Assembly (NCBI GenBank): GCA_025267735.1
Contig: CM046295.1
Span: 12,411,167 to 12,475,166 of the forward strand
Source of the DNA: Mactra quadrangularis
Taxonomy: Eukaryota > Mollusca > Bivalvia > Venerida > Mactridae
Reading direction: 5' to 3'
DNA: 64,000 nt
Shown here: positions 30,934-44,626 of the stretch, piece by piece
Layout of the letters: the number at the start of each line of letters is the position of its first letter
How positions within the stretch are numbered: position 1 is the stretch's first letter
The notes under the pieces: generated by a model
Databases searched by the model: none
Told to the model about the DNA's origin: nothing
The model's input: the letters and a program-made list of their open reading frames with translations, nothing else
Program-made: the position numbers and the translations under genes

Positions 30934-33900
30934 GCGTAATTATTGAGGGGTTTAACATTACTGTGACGATCAAAACCGCACAAAGCAGTGTTACACTTTA
31001 TATTATGTATCTAGACCGAATTATGCTAGTGGTGAAAGTTCGCTTGAAATTAACTAGGTCAAAGCCAGGTCAACATTATTTGAAAACATAGAAAATGATT
31101 GTGTGTCTTATTTTACGTTCGTTGATAACTTGAAAACAAAGAGGGCGTGTTGATGTGTCAAAAGACCCTTCTCATCACGGGCTATTTTAAGATGGAAAAA
31201 ATCAGGGCCACATATTGTCAAGAGACATGAATTATGCTGATGTTTTCTGTTGCTAACACTGTGCATAATCATAATGTAGGTTAGTGATTTTTTAAAGTTA
31301 TTTGTGTAAATGAATAAACCAAATCCTTGCGAGCAAAAGTACAAAGATGAAATCAGCACTCAACATTATTCCGATACAAATATACCGAGAGGTCCTATTT
31401 CGTCACCCTAAGGCCTAAGTCAAAGGAAAAAAATAATATAATGAACACTTTGGAATTTTGAACAGATTCCTTACCGGGTTAGTAGCACTGTTGGTAGCCG
31501 GCAAGGATTTGGAATATAAAAGCTATTAAATAGGCCTTCAATATGAAAATGTCTCCAAACTTTTGATGCGTACTGTATATACGGTAACCACCGAATGTTT
31601 CGAGACAAAAGTAATCAACTACAATTCTTGAATTTTGATGATTATTTTTGTAGAATAATTACTCTAAATACATTGTATATTCAAGTATGGTTTGTGATAA
31701 AATGAAAACAATGTTCATGAATGCAACACATAAGAAATTTCAGCATCTGACATCCTAAAGCCACCAAAATCGTACAAATATAATTTTTTTCAATAACATA
31801 ACTTTTGTACTACTTTTGTACTCTCAGTTATAATTATAATGATAATCAAACATTAAAGCAATATTTAGAAGCATTTCAAAATGAACAGTATCAAATTTGA
31901 TATGAACATTATTCAGTTGGCTTAAAAAGTGAACATGTCTCCAAACTTTTGGTGGGTACTGTATATAACCAGTGATTTTCATCTCATTTTGCATATTATG
32001 TTACAAATTCACCATAATTGTTTAAAATATTGTTAGCTCACCACTATAGGCATGTGTTTACTTAGTTTGCAGTTATATTACAAGAAATAAGTGTAAAATG
32101 AAAGAACTTGAAGTCTTGTAACTATGGACTTCCCTGAATTACTATCACTAAAACAGGTCATTTAAAATTTTAGGGTCTTATGTTTTTGTCGCAAATAATT
32201 TTTTAAGTGACAGTAAAGTTATTATATTCTCATTGTTTCTGCTGCAGAGTACATTAAGGAAAATTTTGATGTATGCTTTAAAAGTGGTATTTGAAAAACA
32301 AGGTCATAAGAGTAGTTTTCTTATAACATACAGTTGCAGCCATGTGGAAATTGTTTCATTTTCAATAATACATGTCCATATCTAGCAACTTATTATTCAT
32401 ATATGTCATCTGAAATATATTTCTTTGTTATCTATTTATGATAGCTAATATGTAACTGATAAAGAAAATGTAAAAAAAATCTATAGTTTTATTATCTTTA
32501 TTTAAAAAAATTTTTTAGTTTCGTTGGATGGCGGCCATTTTGAAAATTTTAGAAAATGGGGTAGGGATACTAAAAATGAAATATTTTGAAAACGAAACGG
32601 TGAAATTGCTTATTATTGCATTTTTACAGGTATCATAGAATACACTAACACCCTGTATTAGTTAAACCTATTTCCTAGATGGTCACTATTAGGATGGTCA
32701 TACCTTAATCACTCTACTTTGAATTTGTAAGAACGGTTTACGTTCATAATGATATTAACAGTGGAATAAATGGTTATGTCTGGGGAAAAAACCCAAATGT
32801 TGAATAATACAATAGGCATGTAATCAAATAGTCCCTTCGCCATGCAAATTCGAATACTTCTTACGTTTATAACTGTTGTTTAATGGACTCCTCGCCGTGA
32901 AACTTCGAATATGCATATCATTAGTGAATTTGTAAGGACAGTTTTATATCTCAATAATTATTATAATGAAGTTAAATCCTGCGCCCCAAAAATACCAATA
33001 CTGTATAGCAAGCTATGTAAGCTGTACAATAGACTACTCGCCATAGTTATTCCAATATTTCCTACATTGAGATCTGCTGTCCAGTTAACTCCTCACCGTG
33101 AAAATTCGAATATGCATAACATTTGTTTTTGGCAATTTTTCCAACGTTGAATTGACAACTTGGTGGAAGAAGCTGTTTCTTTGCGGATGCAGCGTTGTGC
33201 TACAAATGAAGTGTGGAATATGTTAACATGCCCAGCTGTAGACCAAAACTTTAACTATTGATGTTTGTTTAAGTTTTTGAGCCTTCAACACAGTCTTGCT
33301 TCAGTGCTTTTCAGCACTTAGATTATAACCTGAGGTTTAGCTTTTGATCATTGTCACTGTCGACATTTTCGCTATCAGAGGCTAAACTAGATCTTGACAC
33401 TGTGCAAATGATTGAACACTCAAGTCCGTGCTATTACAGGAGCAGCAACTTGAAATGCAATTCGGTCGACAGCTACATCGAATCACTTAAATAACATATC
33501 TTAAGGGACAGACTATAACTTAGTCTTTACAGGCTGAACATTTTTATTAACAAACTCACATCCCTCCTCATATGGATTTAAGACTTTGTTGTCCTTCCAT
33601 ATTTGTGTCTGTATGTATACTCTTCGTATGGGACATGATGTTTCGTCACATGTTTGAGACAAGCTTTTAACTTGCACGCACGATGTTGCACTGACTACTT
33701 TAGTAACAAACTTGTGCAAAGGGAGGTTGTTAGTGTGGTCAATTCATGATGAATAATAGAGCATTATGATCTCTCGCCAGGTTTGATGTCTACTTTCTTT
33801 TTGATGTCTATATTTATCTGACGGCTTCTTTGAACTCTGTGTAAGTTCTGGGGAGTTTTAAAATTACTGATTTTACAACGTTAAATGATGTTAGAGTTGT

Positions 33901-35106
33901 TTTGCACCCAATTAAGGTATGCATGATTGAGAGAGAAGTAAACACAGCTTGGGACATTTTTAATTTAACAAAGTCCCGTTCTCGACTTTCCTTACTTTGT
34001 CAGACCTGAAGACAATGTTTTGGTCTAACAGGTTAGTACGATGGCACAACAAAACTAATAACAGTCTATGATTTTCATATAATGACGGAGGAAAGTTTGC
34101 TACATGTAACTCGTACACAAAAAAATTAGAAATCGTTTAAGCTCAAATATATAGTGTGATGCAATTTTTGATGTTGTTATTAAAACAAATGATATATCAA
34201 GTGAATTAAGCTTAACTTGGTTATCATTTCGCTTTTAAGAACAATTCTAAGAGAAAATTAATATGGTGAGTTTAAAGTTTCGTACTCAGCGCTCAAACAA
34301 CAAAAATATCATGACACGAATTTAACATTAAACATGATCAATTTTGGTCCAAACGCGCTACCGTAGTAAAATATTTCTATTTTTCAAGGTCGTCACCAAA
34401 AACGGTTCACATCGGAAAGTCAACTCATAATCAAAATACTACCAGCATTCATTACTTTTTGTGACCTAACAGCTATATTTACTGCGGGACAGAAGTACGG
34501 AAGCGTTGCAGCGCCTTTCAATATAAGTAGAAAATGCATTATTTTAAGTTCATTTTTCACCACTTTCCCCTCGTTATTTGGAGAGCAACTTTTTTGTGTG
34601 TATTATTGTATTGATGGTTTTTCGCATAGTATAAAATATTTTCTGTTGCAATTTTGTCCAGGTCAAAAGTTGTATTGAATGGACTAATCTTCAAAAAAGA
34701 CAAACGGTGGAGAAATTTGTGACAAGTATAAGTAAGAAATTCGGAATGTAACTTAAAACAAGTAAATTATAAATATGGCTGGTATTCTTCTATTGGTGTC
34801 TTTACATCAATTCTTGCCCGCATGAAATAAAATGATGTTTGCCTAACTAGAAACTCACATATTCGAGAGCGAATTTTTCTTTTGCAAAAATAAAACATTT
34901 TAGCGCTACTGTTGTCTAAATACCTTGTCTGTTTACCTACATCTGACCCTGTCATTTTTCATCGTCTAAAGATTCAATTTTACTCAATTTGTTACCTATT
35001 TTATGAAAATTTACTTGTTTCTTTCAGTTACTAGAGTTTGTCATTATAATTTTGTGGTACGTGTTCGTTCAATTCAACAATCAAATATCCAATAATCGAT
35101 TAGAAT
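30934..35106. other. Long intergenic stretch
   Basis: No credible gene in about 4.2 kb. Two direct copies of TGTCTCCAAACTTTTG...GTACTGTATATA (31548-31580 and 31936-31968) look like one end of Tc1/mariner-type repeats (TACAGTAC ends). A loose array around 32835-33120 repeats ACTCCTCRCCGTGAAA...TTCGAATATGCATA. The remainder is featureless to me. Confidence 0.4.
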
Positions 35107-35565
35107 AAACTTTTTCATTTGATTAAACGCCTATTTCTTTATTACATATTCAATGACGTTGTACAAAAAGATGAATTATAAAAAAAATACATGTCATTGA
35201 GTAAAAACCCTCCCCATAAATACATAATGTATATACAATAACACAGAATAAAATAAAATGTATCACACATGATGTAATATGGTAAGTGTTTTTGTTTTTT
35301 ATAATTTTTGAGCTTTTATGTTTCATATTTTTTGGACCTACATTATTCACATATCGTGTCGTGATACGACTTTATACTACATTTGTTATCATGAATTTTA
35401 CAGTTTTTTTTAATTATTTGATATTAAAAGACGGTGTCTTGAACACTATAACATGATGCTACTGTTAACCGGGCATGTCCTGATCAGTGTAACTCAACGC
35501 CACTGTTAACCAGCTATTTCCCTAAAGGTGTCGAAATATCACCTTTAAAAGGTCCTTTTGACGGA
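35107..35565 (+). repeat. Dispersed repeat R1
   Basis: Matches 44627-45063 from the shared start AACTTTTTCATTTGATTAAA to the shared end AAAGGTGTCGAAA..CACCTTTAAA. The end block is itself a hairpin (AAAGGTG with CACCTTT). No coding capacity. Confidence 0.75.
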
Positions 35566-36531
35566 ATACTTTTACTATCGTAAATCGAGATCCATACAAT
35601 TATAAATCATGCAATATTACTAATCATACATCAAAATTCAAGGAATGTACATAGTAAAACTATCCCAATTAAGCAAATTAGTACTAGCATGTGAAATGAC
35701 ATGATTGAACTAAATAATAATAAATATAAATAGTAGATCTACTCACAGTCACATTAGCACATTTGCTCCGTTAGTGTTTAAACTTTATTAGCCATGTAGA
35801 AAAGTCCACATCCGTAATTATTCTCGGATATGAATAATGCTGGTTACAAGCATGAGGCAACAAACCAAGATATAACTCGTCAGCGCTTAAAAGCACTCTC
35901 ACAACCCATATCATAGAAAAATAACGGCCACACCTAGTTTCAAAATATCTGTTGTTTTCATTTTTTCTTAAAAGAATACTAAAGCATCATATAATACAGT
36001 ATACATGGCAAAGATTTGTGTTTACATGTAATACTTGAAGCTACGTGCACATTTAGTTTTGTTTTAAGTCATATTTACTCTATGAATTGTTTATGATTTA
36101 TAATATTTGTTTATAAATTTAATATCAATAATATATTTGTTTACGTTGTTCACAACGGGATAAAACTTATTCTAACATAGGCACGTGCGTTTTCACTCTT
36201 TATTTAATGTGACGTCATCTATGCTTTATTATTCAACAAAATATAGTTCGTGACGGCTGTTGAAATTTTACTCCCCACGTTAAATGCGCAAAGCCGAAAA
36301 TGGCGCCCAAGTTTAAAAGGGTTGACTTTTACAATTTGGTTTCTATTCTATAATTAAGATTTTAATATTTTTTGTTCGGAATAAGAAACACCTATCCGTG
36401 AGAATTGTGTAAATAAATGCTATTTTCGGTCTTTGCACTGGGGTGGATTTCAACAGCATGACGTTTCGGACAGTTACAAATAGTTCTGTAAATATATCTT
36501 TTCTACGGATGTATTTTACGATGTTAGAATC
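35566..36531. other. Intergenic, nothing recognised
   Basis: AT-rich. No gene or repeat family identified. Confidence 0.35.
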
Positions 36532-36701
36532 GAAATAACTTACAGTTGTCTATATTTTGTTGTCTAATAAAATATAGGCACTCGTTTGATGTGCTTATTA
36601 AATCACTCGTGCTAAAGCACTCATGATTTAATCATACGTGCATCACAACTCGTCCCTATATTTTATTAAACAACAAAATATAGACAACTGTAAATTATTT
36701 C
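36532..36701. repeat. Foldback palindrome, 47-bp arms
   Basis: Arms 36532-36578 and 36655-36701 are inverted copies with two mismatches (landmark ACAGTTGTCTATATTTTG). A 76-base centre holds CACTCGTGC/GCACTCATG-type nested repeats. Confidence 0.8.
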
Positions 36702-38422
36702 TTAAATAAAACCAACAAAATTAATGAACTATAAGCTAATTGTTTTTATAACAGTAAAAATCACAAACTTTTGTAAATACTTACAATGGTGTGTTTTAAA
36801 AATATCCTTTTGTTAGTGTTTAATTCGTATTGTTACTTTTCATTGGCATGAAACATCTTACATCTAGTAAAGGTACATTGAGTGCAAAGTAAAGTCAGAA
36901 AAAGTCACGATGAAAAATTGTAATATCGTTGCTTCGTGAAATCGATGAATGAAATAACATGTTACAAATGAAGTTCGTAAAGACCCTCCTTAAAATACGT
37001 TTAACGGGCGTATTCAAAAGATGATCTTCTTTGTTTAGCATGGCTTGAAGAATGTAAATCTGCATTGTTCTGCAAACAATTGTACTGTTTAGGTTTTAGT
37101 GCGTTTAGATTTCTGTATGGTTACGAATGATATTTAACACTGTTTATAAAAGTATGTGTTTGTGAATTTAATGGTACTCGAATATTGTTGCATGACTGAT
37201 AAACTTCAGTATACAAATTTATCAAATATTCAAAAATTTGTGTTTGCATGAACAATTATGCTTTTATTGTTTGCAAACAAGACAATCTTTCACAGATTCA
37301 GTGTTTTATTGTACCGAGTTTATCAATTCAGAACATAAAATATATAGTTGAATCATATTATCATGTTGGATATATGTATTATGATGTTTTGCAAAATAGG
37401 TATATAGAAAGACTAACCAAAGACGATTTATTAAGGATAAATTTAATAACATTAACAGTAGAGAGGCATACAAATATCTACAAAATAGTTTGACAAGTTA
37501 GAAAAGTGATATTAAAATGTCTAATGTGATACTTAAAAGACTGATATATGCTCACTGAGCAAGTTAGTGTTGGTCTCTTGAGAAATGATATATTGTTTGT
37601 AAACATCTTCACCAAAATACTCAAACGAGAGAGAGTATGTACATGCCTTATAATGCGTAAACAGAAAAATATATTTTGACACAGGAATAATGATCAATAA
37701 ATTAATGTTTATTGCTACTTAATTCATGTCGCTTTTTGAGGATAGCTTATGTTAATTGTACTTATTATTAATAATACCCTCCACCCTGTTTACTCGACAA
37801 ACTTAGTCCTTAACGTATCTCCAAAACCGTATTTTTTGATCGAGTGTTTACTTCTCAGGCGATAGTTTCGTATTATTCGATGTAGGGAAAGTAAGAGTGT
37901 TGACGGACAGTTTCGAATTGAATGAACAACATTGAAATGCATCGTAAAGCATTCATATAATCCATTGCTTTTCATTATTTTAATTGTATGCTTTATGTAC
38001 GAGTTCAGCACTAGAAACATACACTCTGTTACATTTTGTGTTAATATAGAGGAACAATTTTAATAAGTAATCAAATGTAGATAATATGTAACCATTTACA
38101 ATACAGTAAATGAAAAACAGTTTAGGGAGGTTACCCGACATTTTTATATTTATATTATATAATAGATTTTACTCTGGATTGAATACGGTTTAGGTAATAG
38201 AGGCGATGTACATGATTGTACGTCTTTAATTCTTGCTTATAAAACCAACGTTGTATATAACACAATTCGATTAATGGTAACTTTCTTTGCAACCTATCTT
38301 AGAGTTATAGGTTTACTCGACTGTTGCATGATATCTGTATAGCGACCATATTAACTGCAAAACATCTTTTTGAGAGTCAAACTTTGTTTATGAAAGAACA
38401 AACGACATGCTATGTCTTCTCC
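36702..38422. other. Intergenic
   Basis: Nothing convincing. An 81-codon plus-strand frame at 37248-37493 lacks a recognisable domain and is probably chance. Confidence 0.35.
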
Positions 38423-38479
38423 CTAGTTTAAATGTAACTGAGAGCTTGTCAAACTGTCAAGACTAACTTTCTCTGCCAT
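38423..38479 (-). pseudogene. Exon-1 remnant of a fourth TRIM-like paralogue (D)
   Basis: The frame MAEKVSLDSLTSSQLHLN then stop aligns with the first residues of B and C (MAKKGSRDILTHSQLN). The sequence before the ATG (CAGTCGAG) also matches B and C. The zinc-finger region is not found beyond the stop. Confidence 0.65.
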
Positions 38480-38525
38480 CTCGACTGAAATGCAGTATAC
38501 TTCCAAACTCCCATTAGAGTTGATG

Positions 38526-38590
38526 TGTTTAATATACCGGTCACGTGATTAGCAACGTGTTAAAATACTTAAAGTTTTGCTAACGTCAGA
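38526..38590 (-). promoter_or_regulatory. Promoter block of dead paralogue D
   Basis: Minus strand: TCTGACGTTAGCAAAA, then GTTGCTAATCACGTGA, then a TATATTAAAC stretch, in the same order as A-C. It is conserved although the gene body is lost. Confidence 0.6.
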
Positions 38591-40260
38591 GAGGTCGATA
38601 TTTTTTTGATATTTTATGAATTTTAATATCAGATAATGGTCATACCGAATTCATTATTTGTTTTTATTTGTTCGGGACATCAGTTCTGAATAAATATATA
38701 TACCAAAATTCAGACCCTTACCAACTTGTGCCGAATCTAGAAGTAGTCCCTCAGTATATATGTATAGAGCAATTCAAAATGATCGTCTGTAATAAAGACC
38801 GGCGCAATAATTCCTGAAATACACCTGTTAATCGGTCTATACTGAAGCGTTTTTGTATTCATTGTGTTAACAATGAATACTCTGTTACCAATAGATTAAT
38901 AGTGGTATTCCGATAGGAGTCCTATATTTAATCAACGAGACCTAACAGCATCCATATCCGGATAATTCCGCTACAATAAAATAGTTCATACTGAAACTGG
39001 TACTTTATGTATTTCTGCGCGAGAAAATGACCAGACGCTCAATATGACGTTACAGAATATACTTGAAGCGATTAACTTGTAACAGAGATAAGACTGTCCA
39101 TAATACTCGTGAGAGGTGTGTGGCAGTACTATTAGATAGATGTACACTCGACGGCCTTCGCGGTCTATTTATAGAAAGTCACAGTCTAAACCACTGACGA
39201 AGACACTGTGGTTGACACCATAAACAGAGAAGAATTATCAGACCATCACTGATAATGATCGTTTTATATATTGTACATTTATATATTAAATTATCAAACA
39301 TGGTTGGTTTAATTAACGGTTAATAAACATTTTTTAAAGAATTTTAATGCCTCACTTATAGAGATCACAGACGTAAGCAGTACTTTCGTGCTATTAATTG
39401 TTTGGGGACCTTTGATGCTTTGCCTCAATATTTTCTTGTAAAGAAATATAATCTTCGTTCGATTAGCCGTCGAAATATGGGACAGAACATGTTCTTGAAT
39501 CGAATAATCTAGATTGGTTATCAATAAATATAATTTCTTGCCAAATGGACAGGTGAATTATAAAGTATACCATAAAATGAGTTTGTATGTGCTCGGTCGG
39601 AACATGACAAAATTGTTAAACTCTGACACATATATTGCTTGAATGCTTTACTAAAGGAGATGTCATACATGGCTAATCGACGATTCAAGCATTTTTGGAA
39701 TGCTAATACTTGTACTGTATACATTACTATAAGTGCTGATTCCCGCGTATTGGGTTTGTTTTAAAGATAATTATTTCCGGACTGTAACTGTTCGGGTCGT
39801 ATGCAATTAAACCCGAGGTGTGTTCAACAATGCGAGCGCTCGAGCGAGCGCCCGCCTCGCGAATTGTTAGGCTATTGAACGACTGCGCTCATTCCATAAA
39901 TAGGTGAAGATATCGGTCAGTCAGACCGTTTTTGTACAGAATGTCGAGCGCTCGCTATAAAATCCAAGATGACGTCAAACAGCACATCATTGAAAAAGCG
40001 GGTGGGGGAAACAATTATTTCTGTTGATACACGAGATCTTTCATATTTTTTACCATACATAAATCATAGAGACAATTTACTGTACCAAATAAAGGGTAAA
40101 TTTAGTATACTTTATGCATATATGCGTGGATATTTTATGTGGAACAAGTAACACACAAGTTTGCGTCCCACTTTTCAGAAAAAATCTTTGATATAAAAAA
40201 ATAGTTTTTCCTGCCACCATCTTTGGTACCTGTTATAATATATATTTCCAATGATATATT
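38591..40260. other. Intergenic with GC-rich palindromic patch
   Basis: No gene. At 39835-39960 a patch rich in GAGCGCTCG contains nested short palindromes. A few short minus-strand frames at 39309-39724 look like chance. Confidence 0.35.
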
Positions 40261-40427
40261 AATACAGTACCCACAAAAAAAACTAAAACAATGACAGCCA
40301 AACAACGTCGTCTCAATGAAATTATGAGTCGCCGGGTGAAGTGAGCAGGTGTCTGTGCCCATTCCTCGTGCAATGCACGCTCCAAATCACGTACGCTATT
40401 GACGTCATTCAAGCTAGAGGTGGACAT
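40261..40427 (-). pseudogene. Tc1/mariner transposase C-terminal fragment
   Basis: Minus-strand frame with LERALHEEWAQTP and RRLIISLRRRCLAVI, the typical end of Tc1-like (IS630 superfamily) transposases. Downstream of it, TACAGTACCCACAAAAA at about 40264 looks like the element end with a TA target. The catalytic part is missing. Confidence 0.7.
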
Positions 40428-41740
40428 ACCAGATACTGATTAGTTTGTGATTTTTTATTCTGACCCTTATGCTGTTATCATGACTGGAATTCTCAATAAT
40501 CTCATCAAACTTTTTTGTAAAAATGTTCAATATTCTGTCGATTGATTAAATTTTGTTTCAAATCAATTTTTGTCAATAGAATGGGGTTTATTATAAAATA
40601 TTAAATAAAACATTCTTACTGACTAAACTTTTTCCTCTCAGCATAATTCTCAATATGTCAATGTTACCTCTTAATACGTAACTATCATGATATCCGAGAT
40701 ATATCTGCATAGAAGATCGCCGAGGTAAGTCCGGTGGTAAAGTTATAACTTCCTCGATCGACCTCTCCCAAAATGCCAATATTTTTCCAACAAAACTATT
40801 TTAATGGTTTCATATTGTTTGCATATTTTTGAATATGAGAGGCAATGCATTAAACTGACGTGACCCGGGTGCGTAGAAATTCATTTTATGTTTTATTTTA
40901 ATATATTTTAGTTTATCATAATACATGTACTGCATTTTGACCATGGCACTCTTCCTGTCTTCGATTATAGGAGGTTGGATTTAAAACAATATGAATTTAA
41001 CCAAGGGGTAGTAAGTACAGAAATGTATGAAATGGACATAGCAAATTTTCCACTTAATCCATTTTAAAGTGTACATGTATTCATTAATATTTTTTTCAAA
41101 TTTCTCTCAAGATGAAAGAAATATTAAATCATTTTCAATATAATTATTTAATTAAATATAGGGAGGCGAGACAGGATAGAGCGCCATGACCGTGCGACCA
41201 CATGCACGACTCATGCAGGTTGTTTCGTCATCTCACGATGACGAACGCAGAAAACAAAGCGTTTGACCAAGCCCTAGCAAAACATCAACAGCTCTGGTAA
41301 CCATGCCATATTTCCCTTCTCTAAGAAAAAGGAATGACTTGGTATTTGGGAACGACCAGAGCCAGAAAAATGCTTCGTCAGAAAAAGGCAAACGCTTGAC
41401 AAAGTGAACAGACGCAGATTGTCTGTTTGTTACAAGAACGTCTATAGATCTATATACAATATATTAATTACAAGGTTTTTAGTTAAATCATACCGCTGTA
41501 CATAATTTATTAGTATGTCAAATAAATCGTACATGGGATTATTTTACTTGAAATTCCATAACTATCATTAATACGTTTAATTACAAATCAGAATTTAATT
41601 GCTTTTTTAATTTGATAGTGCAGTTTATTTGTATTTGATAACAACTCACAAAATTTAGGATTCATCTTCCAAAATTATCTTCCCCATATTTAATGTCCTT
41701 TTTACTGTATTTAACTATTGTTACATGCTCTGCCCTTTAG
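40428..41740. other. Intergenic with a short GC-richer island
   Basis: 41160-41460 is less AT-rich than its surroundings and has a small perfect hairpin (TTCGTCAT/ATGACGAA, 41223-41244). Its origin is unclear. Confidence 0.35.
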
Positions 41741-41828
41741 GACCCGAATAGCTCAGTCGGCTAAAGGGAAGGAAGGGAAATATTCATTGAAATGAAAAGT
41801 TCAAGAGGTCGCTGGTTCGAAACCTAGC
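41741..41828 (+). repeat. tRNA-like sequence (pseudo-tRNA or SINE head)
   Basis: Box A-like TAGCTCAGTCGGCTAAAG and box B-like TGGTTCGAAACC, with extra A/G-rich sequence where the anticodon arm should be. No cloverleaf. Confidence 0.5.
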
Positions 41829-43140
41829 AAAAGCATACATTTTTATTTTTATATTTTATTTTTTATTATATTTCTATATTTTATATTATACATATTTACG
41901 TATTAAGAGGTAACATTGACATATTGAATTATATAATCTTATGAATATTTTAAAACGACTAGTGTTGTGTTTACGTTTTATTATAGTTTCTTAAAGCTGT
42001 ACATGTATTAGACTTATACAATTACACAATCATGTGTCTTTATTTGAATTATTGAAATACAAAATATATATTTCAAAATTTATAATATTAGTCCAGTACC
42101 ATGATATGTGTGTCTTAGTGTCATCATTACATCAGTAGATGTATTCCAAAACAATGCTTTACTATAATGATTACGCTGTTAGACATTGTAAATTATAACA
42201 TTTCAAACTGACGCCGACGTAAGAAAAAATCAATCACTTGATTTTCAACTTAAATCTTTGAATCAGAATTTTATGAAACTATTGAACCATACCTAAAAAT
42301 TGATCTTAACTTAGCCTCATATGAAACTGTATGATATTATTTATTGAACAGACCCTTCAGGGACTCAAAATATTGATTACTGAAAACAAAACACCCTTAA
42401 GGGACCTAGATTATTGATTTTAACTCATTATCCTCAATAAATTGAGGCTATCTTGATTATTTTTATCCTACTTCTATTCAATAAAGAATAAAGGCTTATG
42501 ATGGAAAAGTTTCATTTCACCAAAGTGTAATCTGACAAGATCTGGAGAGATTAAGGAAAAATTCCTGAATAAAAAATGTTAATAAAACATACTCATTTAA
42601 AAATACAATAACTGCATTTAACTTAAATATATTAATAATATGAATGATAATTATTATACTATCAATTAATGTATTGAATATATTATTTGTACTTGTTAAA
42701 GTCATCAACATAATTAATGTTTGGAACATATATCACTTTTTCTTCAAAATAACTAGTTTGTGTGTAATAATGAACTCGGGTATTAAATCTTAGTATAACA
42801 CTTTGAATCTTAACAATTGTTTATTTTCTTACAAGATATAGATAATTTGTGCATATAAACTATTTTCCAAAAAATAATCCCATTCACTTGACTACATTAA
42901 CCTCTTTGTTAAATCAGGTAACCGAATGAAAAAAAGAAATATAATTTATCAAACAATTAATTCTTAATTATATCTGTCAATTTTAACCTTCGTCATTAAA
43001 CACCATCAGTGCAGGTAAAATTAATTTCTAAGACATTTATGATAAGCAGAAATGGGGTTTAAATACATTATTTCTGTTCAGTTACTACATAAATCATAGA
43101 ATAGCAGCAGGGTGTTAGTCCAACTTTACTCAAAAATGTG
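41829..43140. other. Intergenic, very AT-rich
   Basis: Nothing recognised. Confidence 0.35.
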
Positions 43141-43467
43141 TACTATAGTGCGTACAAAAAAACAAAACGTGTTTTGGTAAACATTAAAAATGAGACAATT
43201 CATTTTAGGGGTAGGCAGTTATGAAAATAAAATATGTGTAATTCTAATTAATTTTAACAAAATTAGCATGGTTAATAAACCACTACCACTTGGTAAATCA
43301 TGCTTGTTACGGTAGAACGCTTTCCATTACACCAACAACTAAGACACAAGTAAAACATATCACAATTGTTTATTTTAAAGTCATCCTGGGCATCCCTCGT
43401 CGTGGGTTAGTTCATTGTATTGTTATTATAAACAGTGTTTTGTTTTTTTTGTACGCACTATACTGTA
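43141..43467. mobile_element. Tc1/mariner-type MITE
   Basis: Inverted ends: TACTATAGTGCGTACAAAAA at the left against TACAGTATAGTGCGTACAAA at the right (reverse complement), with further shared AAAACAAAAC. TA at the ends fits Tc1/mariner targets. Non-coding centre. Confidence 0.65.
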
Positions 43468-43596
43468 CGTAGCACACATAACAGATAACAATGACATAGT
43501 TTTAAATCTCTCCTATATTAGAGATTTTTTTTACACACAGACTAATTAAACAATGTGATAGTCATATTGTAACAGTTATAGCTTTGACTAATTACA

Positions 43597-43716
43597 GCAG
43601 TAGTCATAGTCAACAGCTAAATCCAGAGATAAAGCCTCTTCAGGAACAGTGAGTAGGTGGACTGACCGCTGTGATATAACCTTTATAAGGTGTTTCTACA
43701 GCATAAAACCCAACAA
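43597..43716 (+). mobile_element. SINE 3' fragment (family S1)
   Basis: Carries AACAGCTAAATCCAGAGAT, GAGTAGGTGGACTGACCGCT and CATAAAACCCAACAAAAATTG, shared with 23760-23866 and 6382-6511. Confidence 0.7.
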
Positions 43717-44626
43717 AAATTGAATAAATCTAAACACAATGAATACCCCAGTACTTTCAGTGCTTTGATTATAATAGCTTATGAGTTAAGCGTATCAGCA
43801 GAGCTCTTTACGTGATATTATGTAATAGAATGGAATGAACTATTTAGTCACGATCCGTTGTTTGTACCAGTTGTTAGTAGAGATGTTACATATTCTTATG
43901 TTATAGAATGGTTCTATATGAAAAGTTTTAGGATCGTAGTAAATGACTTTGAATGATGTCTGAATAGAGGGCTTCATTTATTTTACATACAGACGCAATA
44001 GAATAAATGAGCATGAATGATAACTTAAAAACGGCAGTTATTGAATTGTTTAAAGAATGACCCCTTCGACTTCAAAAGTGAGTTCGCCTGTCCGGTTTAG
44101 CTGTCGTATTTATTGGTCAATTGTATAAAGTGTTTTGGACCGGAACAATGCTGGTCTACCTATCAAACTAATATCACTGAACTGTTCTTTGTGAACGAAT
44201 GTTTTGCTGGAGCCGAAAATTGAATTCCACTTTATAAACCCGATCAAATTCAGAGCCTTCAGCTCTTTGATTTTTTGGGGGGTTGGATTTATCGCCGTGT
44301 CAAGGCAAATTTAGGTTGATGTGCGGCTGCCATAAATTGTGTTTTATCCCAACTAACCACCATGCATTTAAACGAAACTAACTTGGCGATCAAATTGCTT
44401 TGATGAATAAATGGATTTGACCAGTCTGGTTATCGATAAATTTTTGACTAGTGAGGAACTCGAAACGACATACTGCGATATCATGTTTCACCATATTACA
44501 AATGAAAAAGTCTGCGTAAACCTTATATATATCTCGTGTATAAGTGCGAAGATCTTGCAAAATAGGTTTGGAAATTTATATACTACTGTAAAATAGTACG
44601 TGATAATGTATGTGGGCCTTAAAACT
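43717..44626. other. Intergenic, nothing recognised
   Basis: No gene or known repeat seen. Confidence 0.35.

Noticed and set aside
31548..31968. A complete Tc1/mariner element between two TACAGTAC-type ends
   Set aside because: The two ends are in the same orientation, not inverted, and no transposase lies between them; more likely two separate truncated ends.
37248..37493. 81-residue plus-strand frame
   Set aside because: No domain, no splice or promoter context, AT-rich composition typical of chance frames here.
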